From NCBI GenBank assembly GCA_903860985.1, contig CAIOSO010000091.1, positions 18,617 to 82,616 of the forward strand: 64,000 bases of DNA. The letters run 5' to 3'. Positions 37,354 through 45,630 of this stretch are shown one piece after another (position 1 is the first letter of the stretch; every line of letters starts with the position of its first letter). The stretch comes from an uncultured Flavobacteriales bacterium. Lineage in GTDB: Bacteria > Bacteroidota > Bacteroidia > Flavobacteriales_D > Crocinitomicaceae. A model generated the notes under the pieces. It made no database searches. It saw only the letters and a program-made list of their open reading frames with translations, and was not told the origin of the DNA. A program made the position numbers and the translations under genes.

Positions 37354-38165
37354 CAAAGCAAGAATTAATTCATCAAATTCGGTTAAAGGAATCTTTTCTG
37401 TGTGTCGGACTAGATCCTGACATGAGTAAAATTCCAGCACATCTTTTGGAAATGGACGATCCAATTTTTGAGTTCAATAAGGCAATCATTGACGCAACAC
37501 ATCCACATGCGGTCGCGTTCAAACCAAATACAGCGTTCTTCGAATGTCATGGGTCTAAAGGCTGGGATTCTTTGGAGAAAACGATCAACTACATTCCTAA
37601 AGAATGCATGATCATTGCGGATGCAAAACGTGGAGATATTGGAAACACGTCTACCTATTATGCCAAAACATTCTTTGAAACATTGAAGGCGGATGCAGTA
37701 ACTGTTGCGCCATACATGGGTTCAGATAGCGTATTGCCATTTACAAAATTTGATGGGAAATGGGTAGTTTTACTCGCTTTGACATCCAACGAAGGAGCAA
37801 AGGATTTTCAATTGCAGTCATGTGAAGACGGATTGTTATTTGAAAACGTACTGCGAACATCCATGCAATGGGCTAGTTCGGAAAAAATGATGTTTGTAGT
37901 GGGCGCAACGAGAGCAGAGGATATTGCTGAGGTACGAAGAATAGCACCAGATTATTTCTTTTTAGTTCCTGGTGTAGGTGCACAAGGTGGAAGCTTGGAA
38001 GATGTGGTGAAATATGGAGCGAATGCCGAATGCGGTTTATTGGTGAATTCTTCGCGAGGAATCATTTATGCATCGTCCGGATTGGATTTTGCGCTTGCAG
38101 CAAAAAAAGAAGCGCTGAAGATACAAAACCAGATGGCTCTGCATATTCAGCGCTTGAACTTTTAA
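37350..38165 (+). CDS. pyrF: orotidine 5'-phosphate decarboxylase (type 2)
   Basis: PyrF carries out the last step of UMP synthesis. The 271-residue TIM barrel has [23 protein letters not shown] and the catalytic [19 protein letters not shown], the longer type 2 form found in Bacteroidota and Actinobacteria. The ATG overlaps the prfA stop (ATGA), giving a prfA-pyrF unit. A compact terminator is not seen after it; a convergent small gene begins 11 bases on. Confidence 0.93.
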   Translation: MTKQELIHQIRLKESFLCVGLDPDMSKIPAHLLEMDDPIFEFNKAIIDATHPHAVAFKPNTAFFECHGSKGWDSLEKTINYIPKECMIIADAKRGDIGNTSTYYAKTFFETLKADAVTVAPYMGSDSVLPFTKFDGKWVVLLALTSNEGAKDFQLQSCEDGLLFENVLRTSMQWASSEKMMFVVGATRAEDIAEVRRIAPDYFFLVPGVGAQGGSLEDVVKYGANAECGLLVNSSRGIIYASSGLDFALAAKKEALKIQNQMALHIQRLNF

Positions 38166-38175
38166 GTTTAGCAGC

Positions 38176-38316
38176 TTATTTAGACGCTAAATCTGAATTT
38201 TCTGTTTGTTGAATACTCCCGTACGCATCGCAGCTAGCTGTACGTCCAGCTCCACAAGAAGCTAAAACAACGGATACTAGTGCTACACAGATTAATAAAG
38301 TTAATTTCGTTTTCAT
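38176..38316 (-). CDS. small lipoprotein, 46 residues
   Basis: An uninterrupted 47-codon frame on the minus strand opens at the ATG at 38316 with a complete lipoprotein signal peptide (MKTKLTLLICVALVSVVLA) and a lipobox LASC with Cys21. The mature part is only 26 residues, CGAGRTASCDAYG then a Ser/Asp/Gln-rich end. A near-consensus -7 box lies upstream. I recognise no named family. The lipobox and in-frame start make a chance ORF unlikely. Confidence 0.72.
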   Translation of the reverse strand: MKTKLTLLICVALVSVVLASCGAGRTASCDAYGSIQQTENSDLASK

Positions 38317-38363
38317 TGTTGTTTGTTTTGTTGTTTGTGAATGGTCTAACGGGTCACATTTTA

Positions 38364-38371
38364 TAAAGTTA
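38364..38371 (-). promoter_or_regulatory. possible -7 box of the small lipoprotein gene
   Basis: TAACTTTA on the minus strand, one mismatch (last base) from TAnnTTTG, about 48 bases before the ATG at 38316. Confidence 0.35.
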
Positions 38372-38425
38372 CAATTTTTTCAAAAAAGAGGAGTTATATC
38401 CTCAAAAGTTTCGATTTTTATCCCT

Positions 38426-40111
38426 GTGAAAAAACAATTAATTTCTTTGTGTTTCCTAGTCTTTTTGCCCTTTTTATTTCTAGGACAAAAAAAAATCGTG
38501 TTTTTTCAAAAATCACTAACTTCCTTTCCTACTTCTGTGTCGAAATTGTTCGAAGAACAAGCTTCAAGTCAAGTAGATAAAACGGTTCAATTGATTCGAA
38601 GTCAATGCATGGAGAAGGGATTTTTTCTTTGTGATTTTCAAAGGAAATCAAGTTCACCGGAATGTGATTCCGTGTTAGTTTACTTAGACACTCAGTTTAC
38701 AGGCTTGATGTTAAAAGTGGATGATCCTACCAAGAAAATCCTTTCGGGCATTTTTCCAACGGAACGGATTCTACAGAAAGAAACCCAACGCTTGAATCCA
38801 ACTTCATATGTTCGGTTCATGAATCAAATACTGGAAGCATTTTTAAATCAAGGATATCCCTTTTGCCGCGTTTATTTGGAAAAAGTGGAGGTAAACAAAC
38901 AAGATATTATTGCGCAACTCATTTTGGATCTTGGGCCACATTATGTTTGGAGTGAAATTCATTTAAAGAATGACTTGTCCATCTCATTAAATACCCTACA
39001 AAGTATCATCGGTATTCAATTACAAGATGAATACAATGAATCCGTATTTAACACCATTGACAAGCGTGTGTCGCAGACGGGCATATTTGCCTTAAAGAAA
39101 AAATGTGAAGTGTTGTTTACGGATAAAGGCGCTGAGTTGTTTGTGTATTTGGAGCGCCTTAAGGCGAGTTCAGCACAAGGAATTATGGGATTTCAGCCCA
39201 ATGCAGTAACCAATGATTTGACATTTACAGGTGATCTCCAATTGAAATTAATCAATTCGGTGAAACACAATGAATCTTTTCAGTTTGCTTGGAAAAGCAT
39301 GCAAGCCAAAACACAATCCATCCAAAGTAGTTTAATGGTTCCTTATTTATTCAAGTCTCCTTTTGGATTGATAGGTGATTTCCAATTGTATAAACGCGAT
39401 TCTAGTTTTCTAGAAGTAAAATCAACATTGGGTATTCAGTATCAATTTCAAAATGGGTGGCAATTACGAGCGAACTACTATTTTGTCAATTCCTCCGTCA
39501 TCTCCGCAACAAATGCAAATCCCATTTTCTCTAAGCTTGCTAGTTTCAAAACCAATAGTTACGGTCTTGTTCTTTACCGAAGAAAATTAGATTATTTTCC
39601 AAATCCAAGAGAAGGTTTTTCCGTTTTTTTAGAGGGTCAATTAGGTGAACGTAAATTGGGACAAAGCGCTGGATCGATTTGGAGAACACAGGCAACATTG
39701 GAATATTTTTATCCCATTGCGCGACGTATGACTTTGCGAGGTCACGTGCAATTCGATTCCTATCACGCTCAAACGATTTATCAAAATGAACTGTATCGCT
39801 TTGGTGGAACCAATTCCTTTAGGGGATTTAACGAGGAGAGCATCTTCGCCACCACAAAAGCCATACTTACCCTTGAATACCGATTTTTATTAGATCAAAA
39901 TTCTGCGGTTTTCGCATTTTACAATCAAGCTTTTTATGAAAACACAAGCCTTCAATATATAAACGATCGTCCTTATGGTTTTGGATTTGGTATTTCTACC
40001 GGAACAAACTTGGGAATCTTCCGATTGGCGTATGCACTTGGGGCTGAATTTAATAATCCCTTGCAATTGAATGCGGGAAAAATACACCTTGGATACATTT
40101 CTTATTTTTAA
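38426..40111 (+). CDS. outer-membrane protein, Omp85/BamA-like barrel
   Basis: The GTG start leads into a signal peptide (KKQLISLCFLVFLPFLFLG). The 561-residue protein has a helical/POTRA-like N-terminal part (about 80-250) and a C-terminal beta barrel with FRGFNEES (about 465-475), similar to the conserved Omp85 barrel motif, and ends in aromatic YISYF. Such proteins insert or move proteins or lipids across the outer membrane. It is smaller than BamA (one or two POTRA domains at most), so it is likely a TamA- or TpsB-like relative. rdgB follows after three bases. Confidence 0.65.
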   Translation: MKKQLISLCFLVFLPFLFLGQKKIVFFQKSLTSFPTSVSKLFEEQASSQVDKTVQLIRSQCMEKGFFLCDFQRKSSSPECDSVLVYLDTQFTGLMLKVDDPTKKILSGIFPTERILQKETQRLNPTSYVRFMNQILEAFLNQGYPFCRVYLEKVEVNKQDIIAQLILDLGPHYVWSEIHLKNDLSISLNTLQSIIGIQLQDEYNESVFNTIDKRVSQTGIFALKKKCEVLFTDKGAELFVYLERLKASSAQGIMGFQPNAVTNDLTFTGDLQLKLINSVKHNESFQFAWKSMQAKTQSIQSSLMVPYLFKSPFGLIGDFQLYKRDSSFLEVKSTLGIQYQFQNGWQLRANYYFVNSSVISATNANPIFSKLASFKTNSYGLVLYRRKLDYFPNPREGFSVFLEGQLGERKLGQSAGSIWRTQATLEYFYPIARRMTLRGHVQFDSYHAQTIYQNELYRFGGTNSFRGFNEESIFATTKAILTLEYRFLLDQNSAVFAFYNQAFYENTSLQYINDRPYGFGFGISTGTNLGIFRLAYALGAEFNNPLQLNAGKIHLGYISYF

Positions 40112-40114
40112 CAG

Positions 40115-40699
40115 ATGAAACTCATTTTTGCCAGTCACAACGCGCACAAAGCAACAGAAATACAAAGTATTCTTCCTGCGTGGATAGAAATCAACACCTT
40201 GTCAGATTTACACTATTTAGACGAAATCCCTGAAAATGAGGCGACGATTGAGGGAAATTCTCAATTTAAAGCACGATTTGTCCATGAGAAATTTGAACAA
40301 AATTGCTTTGCTGATGATACCGGCTTGGAGATTTTCGCGTTAAATGGTCGTCCTGGTGTGCATTCGGCACGATATGCCGGAGAGCAGCGCGATTCGAATG
40401 AAAACATGGATAAAGTACTGAACGAATTAGAAAGTTCATCAGATCGTTCGGCGCAATTCAAAACGGTGATCACCTTGTTTTGGGAGGGAAAGCAGCTTCA
40501 ATTTGAAGGAATTGTGCGTGGACAAATTGCTAACGTTAAAACGGGGTCAGGAGGATTCGGTTATGATCCAATTTTCATTCCAGAAGGAGAATCCCGAAGT
40601 TTTGCAGAAATGTCCTTGAGTGAAAAAAATCAATTCAGTCACCGCGCTAGAGCGATCGAAAAACTTGTTTTATTTTTCAATACACTTCCAAGTCACTAA
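40115..40699 (+). CDS. rdgB: non-canonical purine NTP pyrophosphatase (RdgB/HAM1)
   Basis: RdgB removes dITP, dXTP and related nucleotides from the pool. The 194-residue protein starts KLIFASHNAHKATEI, has the catalytic FADDTGLEIFALNGRPGVHSARYAG in parts, and GGFGYDPIFIPEG with SFAEMSLSEKNQFSHRARA. It follows the Omp85-like gene by three bases. Its 3' end overlaps the convergent folB gene by 23 bases, so no terminator separates them. Confidence 0.92.
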   Translation: MKLIFASHNAHKATEIQSILPAWIEINTLSDLHYLDEIPENEATIEGNSQFKARFVHEKFEQNCFADDTGLEIFALNGRPGVHSARYAGEQRDSNENMDKVLNELESSSDRSAQFKTVITLFWEGKQLQFEGIVRGQIANVKTGSGGFGYDPIFIPEGESRSFAEMSLSEKNQFSHRARAIEKLVLFFNTLPSH

Positions 40700-41042
40700 T
40701 GATGATCGCCACATTTTTAACATCGCCGTTGATAGGTGGAGTTAACTTGGTGATCTTCACACGTAATTGGTGAATTCCGTTCAATTCTTTGCGGATACGC
40801 AGATTAATTCGTTCTCCAACGTGTTCAATTAATTTGGAACGAATGGCCATTTCCTCTTTCACAATTTGATTGATGGCAACGTAGTCTACGGTTTGATCCA
40901 GTTCGTCTGTTTCCGCAGCGGACTGAAAATCGGTCAATAAAGCAATGTCAACCAGGTAATGTCCACCAATGAGTGCTTCTTCAGGAAGACAGCCATGGTG
41001 CGCATACAATTGAATTCCATTAACCTCAATGACTTGCTTCAT
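40677..41042 (-). CDS. folB: dihydroneopterin aldolase
   Basis: FolB cleaves 7,8-dihydroneopterin to the FolK substrate. The 121-residue protein has EVNGIQLYAHHGCLPEEALIG and the C-terminal KLTPPINGDVKNVAIIISD in line with the family. I start at the ATG at 41042; a GTG sits one codon upstream. It overlaps the end of gltX by 17 bases and the end of rdgB by 23. gltX-folB share a transcript. Confidence 0.88.
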   Translation of the reverse strand: MKQVIEVNGIQLYAHHGCLPEEALIGGHYLVDIALLTDFQSAAETDELDQTVDYVAINQIVKEEMAIRSKLIEHVGERINLRIRKELNGIHQLRVKITKLTPPINGDVKNVAIIISDLEVY

Positions 41043-42561
41043 CACGTAATTTTTGTATGGCAGTAAATCCAGAGGCTAGTCTCGCCAAGACTTCGTCCTT
41101 ACCCAAGAATGCCGAAATATCAAACATACCTGGCCCGGCTCCTACACCTGTTAAACAAAGTCGGTAGGGCAATAATACAGCTCCAATTCCAACTTGTTTT
41201 GCTTCTAGGAAGGATTTAAATGCTTTTTCAATTTCTTCCGCAGTGAATGTTGAAATATTAGCAACGATGGCACTCCATTCTTCGATGTAACTTGTTGTTT
41301 CATCCTTCCATTTTTTCAAAATCGTTTCTTTATCAAATTCTGTTGGACGATTGAATAAATAAGCTCCTTCTGTCAAGATATCTTGAGCAAATGTCGCACG
41401 TTCTTTCATCAACCCACAAATTTGTGCCAATCGATCCAGTGGCATATCGACTCCATCGATGGAAAGTAGTTGAGCAGCGATGATTTCGTTACTTAAAGAC
41501 CTCAAATAGTGTTGTTGGAACCATTTTGTTTTTTCCGCATCGAATTTCGCTCCTGCTTTTGAAACGCGATCAAGGGAAAATACTTCACATAATTCTTCCA
41601 AGGTGAAAATTTCCTGGGTCGTACCTGGATTCCAACCGAGTAAAGCTAACATGTTGATGAATGCTTCTGGTAAATATCCTTTTTCTCGGTATCCCGAATA
41701 CAATTCACCTTCAGCGGTTGTCCAGTTCGTCGGAAACACCGGGAATCCAAGACGGTCTCCATCTCGTTTGGAAAGTTTTCCATTTCCATCTGGACGCAAT
41801 AATAAAGGTAAGTGTGCAAACGCTGGACAGTCCCAGCCGAATGCTTCGTACAACATCACATGAAGTGGGGCAGAAGGCAACCATTCTTCTCCACGGATTA
41901 CATGGCTAATTTCCATGGTATGATCATCCACGATGTTTGCCAAGTGATACGTTGGCATTCCGTCGCTTTTAAAAAGTACTTTATCGTCTAAATTATTCGT
42001 ATTAACGACAACCCATCCACGAATTAAATCGTGAAAACGGATGTCTCTATTGCGTGGCATCTTCATACGGATGACGTACGGATGTCCTTCCGCTAATAGC
42101 TTCTCCACCTCCGTTTGTGGTAAGGTTAAGGAGTTTTTCAAAGAAGTACGCGAAACACTGTTGTATTGCCAATTCGGCATTCCCATTGTCTTCGCTTGTT
42201 CGCGCATATTGTCTAATTCTTCTGCGGTATCAAAGGCGTAGTAGGCTTTGTCTTCGGAGACTAATGTCTCGGCATATGGACGGTACATTTCTTTGCGCTC
42301 GGATTGAACGTATGGACCAAAATCCCCACCTAGTCCAGGTCCTTCCGTTGGCATAATTCCACACCAATTCAATGCATCCATGATGTACTCTTGAGCGCCA
42401 GGAACGAAACGTGTTTGATCGGTATCTTCAATGCGAATCAAAAAAGTTCCATTGTGTTTTTTAGCGAAAAGATAATTATATAAGGCAGTTCGAACTCCAC
42501 CCATATGAAGCGGGCCTGTGGGAGAAGGTGCAAAACGAACGCGAACGGCTTTTTCTGACAT
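41026..42561 (-). CDS. gltX: glutamate--tRNA ligase
   Basis: GltX charges tRNA-Glu. With the ATG at 42561 it has 511 residues: HIGH-like motif APSPTGPLHMGG (residues 11-22), KMSKS-like motif KLSKRDG, and the class I Glu-specific helical bundle. The open frame continues upstream to a TTG at 42579, but that codon is in the -7 box, so it is not the start. A normal discriminating enzyme in length. folB overlaps its end. Confidence 0.95.
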   Translation of the reverse strand: MSEKAVRVRFAPSPTGPLHMGGVRTALYNYLFAKKHNGTFLIRIEDTDQTRFVPGAQEYIMDALNWCGIMPTEGPGLGGDFGPYVQSERKEMYRPYAETLVSEDKAYYAFDTAEELDNMREQAKTMGMPNWQYNSVSRTSLKNSLTLPQTEVEKLLAEGHPYVIRMKMPRNRDIRFHDLIRGWVVVNTNNLDDKVLFKSDGMPTYHLANIVDDHTMEISHVIRGEEWLPSAPLHVMLYEAFGWDCPAFAHLPLLLRPDGNGKLSKRDGDRLGFPVFPTNWTTAEGELYSGYREKGYLPEAFINMLALLGWNPGTTQEIFTLEELCEVFSLDRVSKAGAKFDAEKTKWFQQHYLRSLSNEIIAAQLLSIDGVDMPLDRLAQICGLMKERATFAQDILTEGAYLFNRPTEFDKETILKKWKDETTSYIEEWSAIVANISTFTAEEIEKAFKSFLEAKQVGIGAVLLPYRLCLTGVGAGPGMFDISAFLGKDEVLARLASGFTAIQKLRDEASH

Positions 42562-42576
42562 AGCTTGATTTTTGTG

Positions 42577-42584
42577 CAAAGATA
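42577..42584 (-). promoter_or_regulatory. promoter -7 box of gltX-folB
   Basis: TATCTTTG on the minus strand, perfect consensus, 15 bases before the gltX ATG at 42561. Confidence 0.6.
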
Positions 42585-42697
42585 CATCAAATTACGCCGT
42601 TTTCTCGATATTTTCATGTGTAGAAATCAGTTGAATCGTTGATAAGCGTCATGTTTTTATGTTGGAAACATACGGAACTTTGTAAAAAAGAAAAGAC

Positions 42698-43081
42698 ATG
42701 ACAACAAAAGAAAACATCTTCGATCAGCATTTGGAAAATCAAGATTGGTTGAAAAGAATGGATTTTTATAAGGAAGAAATCCTAATTCTAAAAGAGCGTT
42801 TGGAAGAAGTAACAGGAAAAAATAATGCACCTGAATTCTTGAAGGATGTAGAACATTACCAAAATCAATTCATTGTTCAACGAAACAACATCGACGAATT
42901 AGCTCATTCGATAAAGGTGAATGAAAGTGGATTAGTGAAGGAAGTGAATTCGAATCCAGTAGCCGTTGACCACCGAAAAGTGGAAAGCCACGCGGCTGAA
43001 TCCGATTTCATTGCTTATTTTGAAAAGAACTTTGCAGGTTTAAGAGCGGACTATAACAAGTTCTTATCCAAGTGGATGTAA
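42698..43081 (+). CDS. conserved unknown, coiled-coil protein
   Basis: A 127-residue soluble, charged, helical protein with an N-terminal coiled-coil segment (about 15-60; EEILILKERLEEVTG) and a second helix near the C-terminus (YFEKNFAGLRADYNKFL). No signal peptide and no motif I recognise. Its stop codon directly abuts the convergent DUF4249 stop. The leader region (42600-42697) contains an imperfect 8-bp hairpin and GAACTTTG, not a clear promoter. Confidence 0.55.
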   Translation: MTTKENIFDQHLENQDWLKRMDFYKEEILILKERLEEVTGKNNAPEFLKDVEHYQNQFIVQRNNIDELAHSIKVNESGLVKEVNSNPVAVDHRKVESHAAESDFIAYFEKNFAGLRADYNKFLSKWM

Positions 43082-44014
43082 TTATTCCACGCAATACAGC
43101 GTATCATAACACGGAGAGAATCCAGCCCAGACACCAAGAAGTCCGGGTATGTTTGTTGGAACATTCACAGGGGTCGAAAATGGACTAGAAGCGGAATTGA
43201 GTTGCGCATATTTTTTGTCGTAGAAAGAATACACTTGTTGATCCATTTTTGAAAATTTAACGACGACAGAGTCACCTAATCGGTAATAGCGTTTATATGC
43301 TTTGAGGTGCGTGGTGTCCTTGCGCTTTAATGGATTTTCGTAGTAAAATTCGATGGTTTGACCATCAAAGAATTGATCAGAGAAAAATCCACCAAATCCT
43401 CGTTTGTAAATATCGTCGATTGGAGCGCCGTTAAACGTATTCACGCGTTTAACCTCCCACTTATAGGCATCAAATTGCTGAACGGGATCACTCAATTTTG
43501 CCCATGAATAACCATATTGATTTGTTCCTGGTTCGGATTTCCAGTATATAGTATCTAATGGCGTCGGAGTCGGTAAGTAGGTTGTTCCTTGGTAGGTTTT
43601 ACCTTGGTAACTAATGTGTAAGGTATAGGATTGACTAGCCTCCGCAATGAGAACGGTTGAACTATACACTTTTATCGGGAGAAGTAAGGCTTCGTTCCAA
43701 TCTAGGCGAAGCATTTCTGCCACTTTTTTCTGACTGTCAATCGGCAGTTCTGGAATGGTATAAAGTGTCAATGGAAAGGTGTCATTTCCGTGAATGACTG
43801 AAAGATTTGCGTCGTAAACAAATCGGGAAATATATGTCGCCAAATCACTTTGCTCATAAATATTTGCACTTTGTGAAAGTAGAACAATGGGATGTCCCCC
43901 TGTTTCGATGATTCCATCAACAACGAGCTGATTTTGATAACCTGGAATATCGATTTTCACTTCCTTGGTGCAGGAAAACAACGTGATTAATAGGAATATC
44001 CACCAACTTTTCAT
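43082..44014 (-). CDS. DUF4249 family lipoprotein
   Basis: DUF4249 proteins are surface or periplasmic lipoproteins common beside TonB-dependent receptors in Bacteroidota. This 310-residue one has a lipobox LFSC (Cys15), then VKIDIPGYQNQLVVDGII, the typical start of the family, and a beta-rich body (TYLPTPTPLDTIYWKSE). It is last in the nuclease/nucleotidase/receptor run and starts 17 bases after the metallophosphatase stop. It may be a binding partner of the receptor; direct evidence is lacking. Confidence 0.7.
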   Translation of the reverse strand: MKSWWIFLLITLFSCTKEVKIDIPGYQNQLVVDGIIETGGHPIVLLSQSANIYEQSDLATYISRFVYDANLSVIHGNDTFPLTLYTIPELPIDSQKKVAEMLRLDWNEALLLPIKVYSSTVLIAEASQSYTLHISYQGKTYQGTTYLPTPTPLDTIYWKSEPGTNQYGYSWAKLSDPVQQFDAYKWEVKRVNTFNGAPIDDIYKRGFGGFFSDQFFDGQTIEFYYENPLKRKDTTHLKAYKRYYRLGDSVVVKFSKMDQQVYSFYDKKYAQLNSASSPFSTPVNVPTNIPGLLGVWAGFSPCYDTLYCVE

Positions 44015-44031
44015 ACAACGAAGTTAGGGAA

Positions 44032-44934
44032 TTATTCAATGGCATGTTTCCAACAAGCAACTTTGCGGGCACTGACTTCAATTTTACCCAAAAACAAACC
44101 CGCAAAACCAACCTGATGAACCAGCGTGTCTTTGTCTTGTTTGTTTCGGTGCACGGAAGGCGCCTCCATGAAGGTATGTGTATGTCCCCCGAGGATGAGG
44201 TCTATGTTGCTATTTTCCACTGCGAGACGTACATCGGAAGGTTTTTTCGCATCTGGATAACTGTAGCCTAAATGCGACAGACAGATGATGAAATCACATC
44301 CTTGTTCGTATAATTCCTTAGCGGTGCGATTGGCTGTTTCAATTGGATCTAAATAAACAGTAGCGCCGTAATTGTCGGCAGAAACAAGTCCCTCGAGTTG
44401 AATCCCTATACCGAAAACCCCAATTTTCAATCCTGCTTTATGAAAGATTTTGTAGGCTTGTGTTTGCTCCTTTAATACGGTATTCGAAAAATCATAATTT
44501 GCACATAAAAATGGAAAATTGGCGAATTGTTTCGCTTTCAAAAAACCATCTAAACCTATGTCGAAGTCATGATTACCCATGGTGGCGGCATCATACTTCA
44601 TCGCGCTCATGAGTTTCATTTCCAATTCACCGTGGAAAAGGTTGAAGTAGGGTGTTCCTTGAAAAATGTCTCCAGAGTCCAATAGCAGAACATGTTCTTC
44701 TTGCGTTCGAATGTCGTCGATGAGTTTGGCTCGACGCGCAACACCACCTTTGTTTGGGAACTTTGGATGATTGGCTGGAAATGGGTCAATTTGTGAATGG
44801 GTATCATTCGTGTGTAAAATGACCAATTTCTTTTCTTTTAACACCTGAAGTTGCTTTGTCCATTGAAAGGAATTCAATAATAGCAATGAGCTAGAGCCCA
44901 AAATACTTGTTTTCAGAAAGGATCTTCGTTTCAT
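44032..44934 (-). CDS. metallophosphatase, N-terminal domain of split 5'-nucleotidase
   Basis: This is the catalytic half of a UshA-type 5'-nucleotidase. The 300-residue protein opens with a twin-arginine-like signal (KRRSFLKTSILGSSSLLL), followed by the metal-site motifs Asp44 and His46 (HTNDTHSQI), Asp89 (LDSGDIFQG), Asn121-His122-Asp123 (GNHDFD) and GGHTHTF. The substrate-specificity domain is absent; it is encoded by the neighbour upstream. The start directly abuts the neighbour's stop. A Tat route would allow metal loading in the cytoplasm, but I have not shown that Tat exists here. Confidence 0.87.
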   Translation of the reverse strand: MKRRSFLKTSILGSSSLLLLNSFQWTKQLQVLKEKKLVILHTNDTHSQIDPFPANHPKFPNKGGVARRAKLIDDIRTQEEHVLLLDSGDIFQGTPYFNLFHGELEMKLMSAMKYDAATMGNHDFDIGLDGFLKAKQFANFPFLCANYDFSNTVLKEQTQAYKIFHKAGLKIGVFGIGIQLEGLVSADNYGATVYLDPIETANRTAKELYEQGCDFIICLSHLGYSYPDAKKPSDVRLAVENSNIDLILGGHTHTFMEAPSVHRNKQDKDTLVHQVGFAGLFLGKIEVSARKVACWKHAIE

Positions 44935-45630
44935 TTACTGGATTCGGTTTTCGGATGAAACAATCAAATTTTTCTGTGTTTTCGCTTCCTCAATGAATAC
45001 ATCGCGTAGCAAGGTTTTTTTGTCACTTCGTTCAACGGCATCTTGAAAAAAGTCCATGCGGTCTCCGCCATTGGCAAGATAATCAGTGGTAATTACCCAA
45101 ATATATTTTGTGTTTTCTGACACTCCGTTTACCGTCAATTTACCATTAATCATCAACGCATTCGAAATAGGTTCTCCACCACTTTGTTGCAGGTAAGATT
45201 GTATTTTATCCAAAGAGGCAAGAGGCATACGCAACCAAACTACACTATTTTCGAAAGGCATGATGCGGAAAATATCTCCCAAGGTCACGGGTCCTTTTCC
45301 AATGGAGGAACGTAGTCCGCCAGTATTTAACAAACAAAAAATGGGTTCAGAAAGTTTTACTGTTCTCGTTTGATTGACAAACAAGGCGTCGCTTGCCCAA
45401 TTTCCTAAAATACTCGATGGTCTGCCAACTTCCATGGAAATACTAGATTCGGCTAGAATGAGGTTCATCGCTCGATCCATGGAATCTTTAAATGGTGAAA
45501 TAAAGGAGCTTATTTCTTGTTTCTCGTTTGAGTCAACGTTTATTGAAACTTTAGCTCCGGATATGTTTAAATGAGAAGAGCAAGCCACAAGGCTTGCTCC
45601 AATCACAAAGTATATCAAATGTTTGAACAT
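44935..45630 (-). CDS. 5'-nucleotidase C-terminal domain lipoprotein
   Basis: The second half of the split 5'-nucleotidase. The 231-residue protein has a lipobox with Cys17 (LVAC) and the UshA C-domain hallmarks CLLNTGGLRSSIG, TLGDIFRIMPFENSVVW and the end YLANGGDRMDFF. It carries the nucleotide-binding site of family members but no metal centre. Its start overlaps the endonuclease stop by one base. Together with the next gene it would hydrolyse nucleoside monophosphates to nucleoside and phosphate. Confidence 0.85.
   Translation of the reverse strand: MFKHLIYFVIGASLVACSSHLNISGAKVSINVDSNEKQEISSFISPFKDSMDRAMNLILAESSISMEVGRPSSILGNWASDALFVNQTRTVKLSEPIFCLLNTGGLRSSIGKGPVTLGDIFRIMPFENSVVWLRMPLASLDKIQSYLQQSGGEPISNALMINGKLTVNGVSENTKYIWVITTDYLANGGDRMDFFQDAVERSDKKTLLRDVFIEEAKTQKNLIVSSENRIQ

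Noticed and set aside
42651..42671. Hairpin ATGTTTTT/GGAAACAT before the coiled-coil gene as a terminator
   Set aside because: It has two G-T pairs, no T-run, and no upstream gene on that strand to terminate.
44032..45630. Frameshift splitting one 5'-nucleotidase gene
   Set aside because: Each half has its own export signal and proper start and stop, so the split is real, not a sequencing or frameshift error.
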